DNA from: Jiangella endophytica
GTDB lineage: Bacteria; Actinomycetota; Actinomycetes; Jiangellales; Jiangellaceae
DNA: 64,000 nucleotides
Direction of reading: 5' to 3'
Assembly: GCF_003427025.1 (NCBI RefSeq)
Contig: NZ_QVAI01000007.1
Location: 1-64,000 of the forward strand
Below are positions 56,079 to 64,000 of this stretch, piece by piece. The translations under genes were made by a program, and so were the position numbers. Below the pieces are notes generated by a model. It saw nothing but the letters and a program-made list of their open reading frames with translations. It searched no databases and was not told where the DNA came from. Every line of letters begins with the position of its first letter. Position 1 is the stretch's first letter.

Positions 56079-57215
56079 TCAGCCCAGGGCCTGGCCGAGG
56101 TCGGCCAGGAGGTCCTCGACGGTCTCGATGCCGACGGACAGCCGGACGAGGTCGCCGGGCACCTCGAGCACGCTGCCGGCCGTGCTGGCGTGCGTCATGC
56201 GGCCCGGGTGCTCGATCAGCGACTCGATGCCGCCCAGCGACTCGCCCAGCGTGAACAGCTTCGTCCGGTTGCAGACGTCGACGGCGGCCTGCTCGCCGTC
56301 GGCGAGGCGGAACGAGACCATGCCGCCGAACCGGCTCATCTGCTTGACGGCGACGTCGTGACCGGGGTGGCCGGGCAGGCCCGGGTAGAGCACCTGCGAG
56401 ACCCGCGGGTGCCGTTCGAGCAGCTGGACGACGCGTTCGGCGTTGTCGCTGTGGCGGTCCATCCGCACGGCGAGGGTCTTGAGGCCGCGCAGCACCAGCC
56501 AGGCGTCGAACGGCCCGGCGACCGCCCCGATCGCGTTCTGGTGGTAGGCCAGTTCGTCGCCGAGGGCGGAGTCGGCGACCACCAGCACACCGCCGACGAC
56601 GTCGGAGTGGCCGCCGCAGTACTTGGTGGTCGAGTGGACGACGACGTCGGCGCCCAGCGCCAGCGGCTGCTGCAGGTACGGAGTCGCGAACGTGTTGTCG
56701 ACGACGAGCAGCGCGCCGGCGTCGCGCGCCACGGCCGCGAGGGCGGCGATGTCGGCGACGCTGAGCAGCGGGTTGGTCGGGGTCTCGACCCAGATGACCT
56801 TGGTCTCGGGACGGACGGCGGCGCGCACGGCCGCGGCGTCGGTGACCGGCGCCGCGCTCCAGCTGACGCCCCACGGCTCGGCGATCTTGCTGACCAGACG
56901 GAACGTGCCGCCGTAGGCGTCGTTGGGGATGACGATGTGGTCGCCGGGCTTCAGGACGGCCCGCAGCAGGGTGTCCTCGGCGGCCATGCCGCTGGCGAAC
57001 GCGAGGCCCCGGACGCCGCCCTCGAGCGCGGCGATGCACTCCTCGAGCGCGGTGCGCGTCGGGTTGGCGGTGCGGCTGTACTCGTACCCCTCGCGCAGAC
57101 CGCCGACGCCGTCCTGGGCGTAGGTGCTGGTGGCGTAGATGGGCGTGATGACCGCACCGGTCCGGGGGTCGGGGTCCTGGCCCGCGTGGATGGCTCGCGT
57201 CTCGAATCCGTGCAC
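56079..57215 (-). CDS. metB: Cystathionine gamma-synthase/lyase
   Basis: 378 residues. Fold-type I PLP enzyme; Lys198 in HSTTKYCGGHSDVVGGVLV forms the Schiff base. Further motifs: FETRAIHAGQDPDPRTGAVITPIYATSTYAQDG, YEYSRTANPTRTALEECIAALEGG, ETPTNPLLSVADI, and LGESLGGIESLIEHPGRMTHAS. Works in methionine/cysteine transsulfuration; synthase versus lyase cannot be separated by sequence alone. Confidence 0.92.
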   Translation of the reverse strand: MHGFETRAIHAGQDPDPRTGAVITPIYATSTYAQDGVGGLREGYEYSRTANPTRTALEECIAALEGGVRGLAFASGMAAEDTLLRAVLKPGDHIVIPNDAYGGTFRLVSKIAEPWGVSWSAAPVTDAAAVRAAVRPETKVIWVETPTNPLLSVADIAALAAVARDAGALLVVDNTFATPYLQQPLALGADVVVHSTTKYCGGHSDVVGGVLVVADSALGDELAYHQNAIGAVAGPFDAWLVLRGLKTLAVRMDRHSDNAERVVQLLERHPRVSQVLYPGLPGHPGHDVAVKQMSRFGGMVSFRLADGEQAAVDVCNRTKLFTLGESLGGIESLIEHPGRMTHASTAGSVLEVPGDLVRLSVGIETVEDLLADLGQALG

Positions 57216-57226
57216 GAGATGCGACT

Positions 57227-57835
57227 CTACGTCGCCGAGGTCGCCACGGCGACGCGAACCGGCTCACGGACCTGCAACTTCGGCAGCAGCAGATGCACCA
57301 GCGGGCCGATCGACAGCGCATAGACCACGGTCCCGACGCCGACGGTGCCGCCGAGCAGCCAGCCGGTGGCCAGTACGACCACCTCGATCGAGGTCCGGAC
57401 CAGTCGCACCGAGCGGCCGGTCCGCCCGACCAGCCCGGTCATCAGGCCGTCGCGCGGGCCGGGGCCGAGCCGGGCGCCGATGTAGGCCGCGGTGGCGACG
57501 GCGTTCAGCAGGACGCCGGAGACCATGAACACGATCCGAACCGCCAGCGGCTCCGGCGCCGGCAGCAACCAGATCGACGCGTCGGCGGCCAGCCCGATCA
57601 GCAGCGCGTTGGCGATGGTGCCGATGCCGGGCTTCTGTCGCAGCGGGATCCAGAACAGCAGCACCACGACGCCGACCGCGATGACGACGGTGCCGATGGT
57701 GAGGCCGGTGCGCTCGGCGATGCCCTGGTGCAGCACGTCCCACGGGTCGAGGCCCAGCCCGGCCTCGACGAGCAGGGCCATGCTGAAGCCGTAGAGGAGC
57801 AGGCCGGCGAAGAGCTGGGACAGGCGGCGGGTCAT
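57227..57835 (-). CDS. YczE-like membrane protein
   Basis: 202 residues from ATG at 57835. Five to six helices: LSQLFAGLLLYGFSMALLVEAGLGLDPWDVLHQGIAERTGLTIGTVVIAVGVVVLLFWIPLRQKPGIGTIANALLIGLAAD. LGLDPWDVLHQGI is the signature of the YczE/YitT-type family, often divergent from a MocR regulator, as here. Function unknown; transport of a vitamin-B6- or amino-acid-like compound has been suggested for such pairs. Confidence 0.85.
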   Translation of the reverse strand: MTRRLSQLFAGLLLYGFSMALLVEAGLGLDPWDVLHQGIAERTGLTIGTVVIAVGVVVLLFWIPLRQKPGIGTIANALLIGLAADASIWLLPAPEPLAVRIVFMVSGVLLNAVATAAYIGARLGPGPRDGLMTGLVGRTGRSVRLVRTSIEVVVLATGWLLGGTVGVGTVVYALSIGPLVHLLLPKLQVREPVRVAVATSAT

Positions 57836-57857
57836 CACGTGGACATAATCACCGACA

Positions 57858-57899
57858 AGTGGCCTGTCCTTCCATAGCCAATCGTGACAGAGTGGACTG
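57858..57899. promoter_or_regulatory. Direct repeats in the YczE/MocR divergent promoter
   Basis: AGTGGCCTG at 57858-57866 and AGTGGACTG at 57891-57899 are direct repeats 33 bases apart, about three helical turns. The second abuts the GTG start of the MocR gene. A weaker copy, CGTGGACAT, overlaps 57838. Direct repeats at this phase are typical of MocR operators, so autoregulation and control of yczE are likely. Inference. Confidence 0.5.
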
Positions 57900-59360
57900 G
57901 TGCGCACGGTCACAGGACCCCAACTGGCGGCGTTGATCGGCGACCGGTCCGAGGCCGGTGGACCGGCCTACGCCCGCGTCGCGGAGGCGATCCGGCGGCT
58001 CGTCCTCGACGGCCGGCTGCCGTTGGAGACCCGGCTGCCCGGAGAACGGGAGCTGGCGGCGGCACTCGGCGTCAGCCGGACGACGGTCACCGCGGCCTAC
58101 GACGAGCTGCGCGGCGGCGGCTACGCCGTCAGCCGGCAGGGCTCGGGCACCCGGACCGCGCTGCCGCCGTCGCGCGTCGTCGACCCGCGCGGCGGCACGA
58201 GCGGGGCCGCACCGTGGTGGACGCCGTGGGCGGCCGACGGCTCGGACCTGCTCGACCTCGCGCACGCCGCCCCCGAGGCCCCCGCCGAGGTGCGCCGGGC
58301 CTACGACGCCGCGCTCGAGCAGCTACCACGACACCTGCCGGGCTCGGGCTACCACCTGTTCGGGCTGCCGGAGCTGCGCGCGGCCGTCGCGGACCGGCTG
58401 ACGGCGCGCGGCCTGCCCACGCTGCCCGAGCAGGTGCTCGTCACGTCCGGCGCCCAGCACGCGTTCACTCTGGCACTGCAGCTGGTCACGGGGTCGGGCG
58501 ACCGCGTGCTGGTCGAACAGCCGACGTACCCGAACGCGCTGGACGCGATCGGCCGGCACGGAGCCACGGCCGTACCCGTCCCGCTGGCCGCCGACGGCTG
58601 GGACCTCGGCGCCGTCGCGGCCGCCGTGCGCCAGACCGCGCCCCGCCTGGCCTACCTGATGCCCGACTTCCACAACCCCACCGGGCTGCTGGCCACCGAC
58701 GCCGAGCGGCGTGAGCTGGGCGCCGTCCTGACCCGCAGTCGCACGCTCACGGTCGTCGACGAGACGCTGGTCGATCTGGCGCTGGACCAGCCGGTGCCGC
58801 CGCCGCTGGCGACCTATCTGCCCGACGACCTGACGGTGACGGTCGGCAGCGCGAGCAAGACGCTGTGGGGCGGATTGCGGATCGGCTGGGCCCGGGCCGG
58901 CACCCCGATGATCCGCCGGCTGGCCGCCGTCCGCGCCTGCGTCGACATGGCCTCGCCGGTGGTCGAGCAGCTGGCGGTGGCGGAGCTGCTCGGCGGGCTC
59001 GACGCGGCCCTGCCGGCACGGCGGGCGGAGCTGCGCGCTCGCCGCGACGCTCTGGTGACGACGCTGGCCGAGCGGCTGCCGTCGTGGCGGGCGCGGGTGC
59101 CGTCCGGCGGGCTGGTGCTGTGGTGCGACCTCGGCACACCGGTGTCGAGCCGGCTCGTGGTGGCGGCGGAGCGGCACGGTGTCCGGCTCGCGGCCGGCCC
59201 GCGCTTCGGTGTCGACGGCGCGTTCGAGCGGTGGCTGCGGCTGCCGTACACCCATCCCGCCGACGTGCTCGGCTCCGCCGTCGAGGCGCTGGAGCAGGCC
59301 TTCCGGGCGGTGACGGACGGCGGCGGGGCCGCCCCGGACCCCGTCGACGCCGTCGCCTGA
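57900..59360 (+). CDS. MocR-family transcriptional regulator (YczR-like)
   Basis: 486 residues, GTG start. N-terminal GntR-type winged helix (~20-85: [63 protein letters not shown]), then an aminotransferase-like domain with the PLP Lys320 in [21 protein letters not shown]. Such regulators use PLP or an amino-acid effector. Divergence from the YczE-like gene fits the known yczR-yczE pairing. Confidence 0.93.
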   Translation: MRTVTGPQLAALIGDRSEAGGPAYARVAEAIRRLVLDGRLPLETRLPGERELAAALGVSRTTVTAAYDELRGGGYAVSRQGSGTRTALPPSRVVDPRGGTSGAAPWWTPWAADGSDLLDLAHAAPEAPAEVRRAYDAALEQLPRHLPGSGYHLFGLPELRAAVADRLTARGLPTLPEQVLVTSGAQHAFTLALQLVTGSGDRVLVEQPTYPNALDAIGRHGATAVPVPLAADGWDLGAVAAAVRQTAPRLAYLMPDFHNPTGLLATDAERRELGAVLTRSRTLTVVDETLVDLALDQPVPPPLATYLPDDLTVTVGSASKTLWGGLRIGWARAGTPMIRRLAAVRACVDMASPVVEQLAVAELLGGLDAALPARRAELRARRDALVTTLAERLPSWRARVPSGGLVLWCDLGTPVSSRLVVAAERHGVRLAAGPRFGVDGAFERWLRLPYTHPADVLGSAVEALEQAFRAVTDGGGAAPDPVDAVA

Positions 59361-59420
59361 CGAGCAACCGGGAACGCCGCGGCCCTCCCGGTTGTTCGAC
59401 TGAACGGAGGTGTTGTGCGA

Positions 59421-60089
59421 ATGTCGCTGTTCGATCGCTTGGTCAAGACGAGGAAGGTCGGTCCCGAGGAGGCGCTTCCCGGCCGCGACGCCCGCCCGTT
59501 CGGGCTGTCCGGCACGCACACCGTCCTCGGCACACCGATCGAGGCCGAGCCGCCGACCGGCTACCAGGAGGCCGTCTTCGGCATGGGCTGTTTCTGGGGC
59601 GCGGAGCGGATCTTCTGGCGGCTGCCGGGCGTGTGGAGCACGGCGGTGGGTTACGCCGGCGGGTACACGCCGAACCCGTCCTACGAGGAGGTGTGCACCG
59701 GCCGCACCGGTCACGCCGAGGTGGTGCGGGTCGTCTTCGACCCCGCCGTCATCAGCTTCGAGGGACTGCTCAAGGCGTTCTGGGAGGAGCACGACCCCAC
59801 CCAGGGCATGCGGCAGGGCAACGACATCGGGTCGCAGTACCGCTCGACCGTCCACACGACGTCGCCGGAGCAGCTGCAGACCGCGCTCGCCTCACGCGAC
59901 GCGTATGCGGCCAAGCTGCGGGCGGCCGGCCACGGCGACATCACCACCGAGATCGAGCCGCTGGACACGTTCTACTACGCCGAGGACTACCACCAGCAGT
60001 ACCTGAGCGACGCGAAGAACCCGAACGGCTACTGCGGGCTCGCCGGCACGGGCGTGTCCTGCCCCATCGGCACCGGCACGTCGCTCTGA
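59421..60089 (+). CDS. msrA: Peptide methionine sulfoxide reductase MsrA
   Basis: 222 residues from ATG at 59421; GTG at 59415 is possible, both behind GGAGG. Repairs methionine-S-sulfoxide. The catalytic Cys57 is in [38 protein letters not shown] and [19 protein letters not shown] are family blocks. The C-terminal [17 protein letters not shown] gives the recycling cysteines. Confidence 0.96.
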   Translation: MSLFDRLVKTRKVGPEEALPGRDARPFGLSGTHTVLGTPIEAEPPTGYQEAVFGMGCFWGAERIFWRLPGVWSTAVGYAGGYTPNPSYEEVCTGRTGHAEVVRVVFDPAVISFEGLLKAFWEEHDPTQGMRQGNDIGSQYRSTVHTTSPEQLQTALASRDAYAAKLRAAGHGDITTEIEPLDTFYYAEDYHQQYLSDAKNPNGYCGLAGTGVSCPIGTGTSL

Positions 60090-60096
60090 CCGGTGC

Positions 60097-60924
60097 TCAG
60101 GGGAACGGCCAGCTGTTGGCCACGCAGCCGTCCAGACCGTAGGTCTGCTGCAGCATGACCGGCGCGACCTGGCCGGGGCCCGGGCACTCGACGTGGCCCT
60201 CGCCCAGGGCGTGGCCGACCTCGTGGTTGACGACGTACTGGCGGTAGCCGGCGACGTCGCCGTCGTAGTGCGGGACGGCGGCCGCCCAGCGCAGCCCGTT
60301 CAGCACGACGTTGTCGCCGTTGCGGCAGGACACCTCGCCGCGCGTGCGCAACGGAGCGCACAGCTGGTCGGTGGTGCCCGGGCTGGCGACCAGGATCCGC
60401 AGGTCGCCACCCGCCGGCACCCGCTGGAACGAGAAGTGGCCGTCGGCGATCCAGCTGCGTGGGTCGGCCAGCGTGGTGTCGACCACGGCGGCCACCTCGA
60501 TCGGGTCGAACGGCAGCCCCGTCTCGACCTCGACGGTGTAGGTGAGCAGCGTGCCCACGGTGCCGGCCCGGCCGCTCTGGCCGGGCGTGACGACGAACGT
60601 GCCGGGCCCGGTGGCCGGGACCTGCGGCGTGGCCGGGACCTCCGGCGCGGGCGGCGACGGCGTGGTCGACGGCGCCGGGCGGGCGGCCGCGAGGACCACG
60701 AAGGTCTTGGGTGCGTGCGGCTCCGGCGGCGGAGTGGCCGCGTTGCCCGCCATGGGCTCGCCGTCGGGCATCAGCACCCAACCGGCGAAGCCCAGCGCGA
60801 CCAACGAGACGGCCAGACCGGTGAGACGGCGGCCCCGGCGCCGGCGCGGAGGAGATTCCGGCGCCCGGCGACGCCCCCGGTCGCGATGACCGGCGCGACG
60901 CACTCGGGAGGCCATGCGGATCAT
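60097..60924 (-). CDS. DUF3152 protein with metzincin-type zinc site
   Basis: 275 residues. An Arg-rich N-terminus, a transmembrane or signal helix ([19 protein letters not shown]), a Pro/Ala linker, then a DUF3152 domain with the [11 protein letters not shown] motif at ~234-244 and a following Cys-Pro loop. HExxHxxGxxH is the metzincin zinc signature, so it is a likely exported metallopeptidase of unknown target. A Met-turn candidate is APVMLQQ. Confidence 0.85.
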   Translation of the reverse strand: MIRMASRVRRAGHRDRGRRRAPESPPRRRRGRRLTGLAVSLVALGFAGWVLMPDGEPMAGNAATPPPEPHAPKTFVVLAAARPAPSTTPSPPAPEVPATPQVPATGPGTFVVTPGQSGRAGTVGTLLTYTVEVETGLPFDPIEVAAVVDTTLADPRSWIADGHFSFQRVPAGGDLRILVASPGTTDQLCAPLRTRGEVSCRNGDNVVLNGLRWAAAVPHYDGDVAGYRQYVVNHEVGHALGEGHVECPGPGQVAPVMLQQTYGLDGCVANSWPFP

Positions 60925-60979
60925 GCTCTCACACGGTTCTCGGACCGATCTCAGAGCCGCCGGACCCGTTCGGACCGGA

Positions 60980-61765
60980 TCACGGCAGACACGTGGCGGC
61001 GGGCGTCGGCCCGGCCCCGACGCCGAAGCCCTCCTCCCCGACGTGGAACGTCGCCCCGGTCACGGCTCGGCCAGCCTCGTCGTATCCACGCACGACATAC
61101 GGCAAGGGCCCGTCGCAGGAACCGTGCTCGCCGCGCAGCCGGGCGTGGTCCAGCGGATCGAACCAGAGCCCGTCCCACACCACCGCCTCCTGCTCCGGCC
61201 GGTCCCCGTACTGAACGGTCACCCGCGTGACCGGATCGGCATAGCGGCCGGCACCCAGGCCGTCGTCGGCCACCAACCACGCCCCTTCCCGATCCGCCCC
61301 GGGGGCCCGCAACAGCGGGACACCGTCTCCGCCGGCCGGGAGTGTGCACTCGACCCAGCGCTCGCCACCGGACTCGGAGACCACCCAGGTGGGCGACGCC
61401 GGCTCGGTGAGCTGGATCCCGCGTACCGAATCCCAGTCGGCGGCGAAGGCCGGATGCGCCGGGCCGGGATAGCAGGCGTCGACGGCGGCTGCCACCTCGT
61501 CGCCGGTCAGCTCGCGCCACCCGGGCGCCGGCGTGACGCCGGCCCCGGCGACCGCGATGCCGGGCGAGTCGTCGCCGTCGCGGCCGAGCCCGAGGACGCC
61601 GACGGGCACGGCGACGGCGGCCAGCGCGCCGGCGGCCACCGCGCTGCGGGCGGCGGTGCGGCGCCGGCGGGCCCGGCGCACCGCGACGGCGGCCAGGCCG
61701 CGCACCGGCAGGGCGTCGTCGGCGATGTCCTCGAGGGCGGCTCGCAGGGTCGTCTCGATGCTCAT
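60980..61765 (-). CDS. Membrane protein, probable partner of the SigE-family sigma factor
   Basis: 261 residues. Cytoplasmic N-terminus of ~40 residues (SIETTLRAALEDIADDALPVRGLAAVAVRRARRRR), one transmembrane helix (RSAVAAGALAAVAVPVGVLGL), and a large extracytoplasmic domain. Coupled to the sigma gene by an ATGA overlap. Layout suggests an anti-sigma role, but it lacks a clear zinc ZAS motif. Confidence 0.65.
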   Translation of the reverse strand: MSIETTLRAALEDIADDALPVRGLAAVAVRRARRRRTAARSAVAAGALAAVAVPVGVLGLGRDGDDSPGIAVAGAGVTPAPGWRELTGDEVAAAVDACYPGPAHPAFAADWDSVRGIQLTEPASPTWVVSESGGERWVECTLPAGGDGVPLLRAPGADREGAWLVADDGLGAGRYADPVTRVTVQYGDRPEQEAVVWDGLWFDPLDHARLRGEHGSCDGPLPYVVRGYDEAGRAVTGATFHVGEEGFGVGAGPTPAATCLP

Positions 61766-62286
61766 CGGTGCAACTCCTCCACGTCGTCGGTCCGTTCGTC
61801 GAGCTCCGGCACGAGGGAGCGCAACCGGGCCAGCGCCCGGTGCGCCTGACTGCGCACCGTCCCGACCGAGCAGCCCAGGATCTGCGCGACCTCGGCCTCG
61901 GGCAGGTCCTCCAGGTACCGGAGCACCAGCACCGCCCGCTGCCGCGGCCCGAGCAGCCGCAGCGCGGAACGCAGGTCCAGGCGCCGGACGGCGTCGGGGG
62001 CGCGGTCCGCTTCCGGCCGCTCCGGCACCACCGGGCCGAGCACCTCGGCCCGGGCGGACCGGCGCCGCCACCAGCGGGCATGGTCGTGGTAGATGATGCG
62101 GCGGACGTACGCCTCCGGCTCGTCGACCTTCCGCCAGTGCCCGGCCAGTTTGGCCAACGCACCCTGCACGAGGTCCTCGGCCCGGTGCCGGTCGCCGGTG
62201 AGCACCACGGCGGCCCGCAGCAGCGCCATCGATCGCGCCGCCACGAACTCCGTGAACTCGCGTTCCGCCGTTGGGTCCACACTCAC
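61762..62286 (-). CDS. SigE-family ECF sigma factor
   Basis: 174 residues, GTG start. Region 2: FTEFVAARSMALLRAAVVLTGDRHRAEDLVQGALAKLAGHWRKVDEPEAYVRRIIYHDHARWWRRR. Region 4: RSALRLLGPRQRAVLVLRYLEDLPEAEVAQILGCSVGTVRSQAHRALARLRSLVPEL. The N-terminal FxxFVxxR and the tryptophan-rich region 2.4 mark the actinobacterial SigE family (SigE-70), which usually has a membrane protein encoded next door. Confidence 0.92.
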   Translation of the reverse strand: MSVDPTAEREFTEFVAARSMALLRAAVVLTGDRHRAEDLVQGALAKLAGHWRKVDEPEAYVRRIIYHDHARWWRRRSARAEVLGPVVPERPEADRAPDAVRRLDLRSALRLLGPRQRAVLVLRYLEDLPEAEVAQILGCSVGTVRSQAHRALARLRSLVPELDERTDDVEELHR

Positions 62287-62374
62287 CTCTCGCGCAGTCG
62301 TCTCTCCCTCAGCGGGTGCCTGACACCCCTAAGACGACGCGGCTGCCTCTCCACTATGCATGCCAGCAGACGAC

Positions 62375-62411
62375 GACGGCGGCGCCGCCCGCGAAGGGCG
62401 GCGCCGCCGTC
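62375..62411 (-). terminator. Perfect 16-bp hairpin terminator after the protease
   Basis: GACGGCGGCGCCGCCC pairs perfectly with GGGCGGCGCCGCCGTC around a GCGAA loop, 25 bases past the protease stop. Confidence 0.8.
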
Positions 62412-62436
62412 GATCAGGAAAGCGCTGGGCGGGGCG

Positions 62437-63849
<1,413 letters not shown>

Positions 63850-64000
63850 TCACATTCGATGATCAATGTTCACCGGAGCGGGGCGGAATTCACCCGACCC
63901 CGGAACGCGGGGAACGGTACCGGAAGCCGGCCCTGTCGCGGACCCGACATCACCGTTCCGACCTGGAATTTCACCGAGCCGGACCGGCTCGTGGGACATT

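Overview
This is a 64 kb stretch of very GC-rich chromosome. Several markers place it in the Actinomycetota: a mycothiol S-conjugate amidase (mca), an F420-type luciferase-like oxidoreductase, and many proteins typical of that phylum (DUF1707, DUF4245, DUF4307, DUF3152, DUF4328, SigE-family and SigG-like sigma factors). GTG starts are frequent and 4-base ATGA/GTGA gene overlaps are common. The genus cannot be fixed from the sequence alone. I see no rRNA, tRNA, CRISPR array, transposase, integrase or prophage gene, so this looks like ordinary chromosome with a few accessory patches. All product names come from reading the translated sequences and recalling family motifs; no database search was run.

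Layout. 0-6 kb: a PPOX-family flavin protein next to DevR/DosR-like palindromes, a DUF1707 membrane protein, ispH divergent from xseA-xseB, then a candidate toxin/immunity pair behind a DUF4245 gene. 6-11 kb: a dicarboxylate transporter, a tartrate/D-malate-type dehydrogenase and a CitA/DcuS-type two-component system in one operon. 11-16 kb (minus strand): a modABC molybdate operon headed by a small TOBE regulator, and two DUF1707 envelope-stress-like proteins. 16-20.5 kb: an lpqY-sugABC-like trehalose/sugar importer. 20.5-27 kb: a spermidine-synthase-like protein, a large inverted-repeat element, a diiron ferritin-like protein, fumC, a cell-wall lytic protein, a PIN-PhoH protein and a 0.9 kb non-coding tract holding a second copy of one repeat arm.

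27-35 kb: a GbsR/MarR-type regulator faces an oligopeptide-uptake operon (binding protein, M14 carboxypeptidase, two permeases, no ATPase). This is followed by a VOC / SigG-like sigma factor / DinB-like operon. 35-40.7 kb: uppS, a TrhA/hemolysin-III membrane protein, two hypotheticals, a DUF255 thioredoxin-domain protein and an NmrA-like oxidoreductase. 40.7-46.9 kb: a large LPDTG surface protein with eight SpaA-type repeats, a ScyD-like secreted propeller, a VOC protein and an AraC regulator. 47-57 kb: a conserved actinobacterial block (mca, DUF4307, greA, DrrAB-type exporter, DUF2089/adhesin-like pair, ilvA, F420 oxidoreductase, DUF4328, metB). 57-64 kb: the YczE/MocR divergent pair, msrA, a DUF3152 metzincin-like protease, a SigE-family sigma factor with a likely membrane partner, and a trypsin-like protease carrying an LPDTG anchor.

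Themes: envelope and surface biology (two sortase-type substrates, DUF1707 proteins, lytic enzyme, uppS), solute import (molybdate, sugar, peptide, dicarboxylate) and stress or redox control. The observations most worth following are the possible toxin/immunity pair, the DevR-like boxes, the inverted-repeat element with its second arm 5.6 kb away, the ATPase-less peptide operon, the leader hairpin of the surface protein, and the MocR direct repeats.
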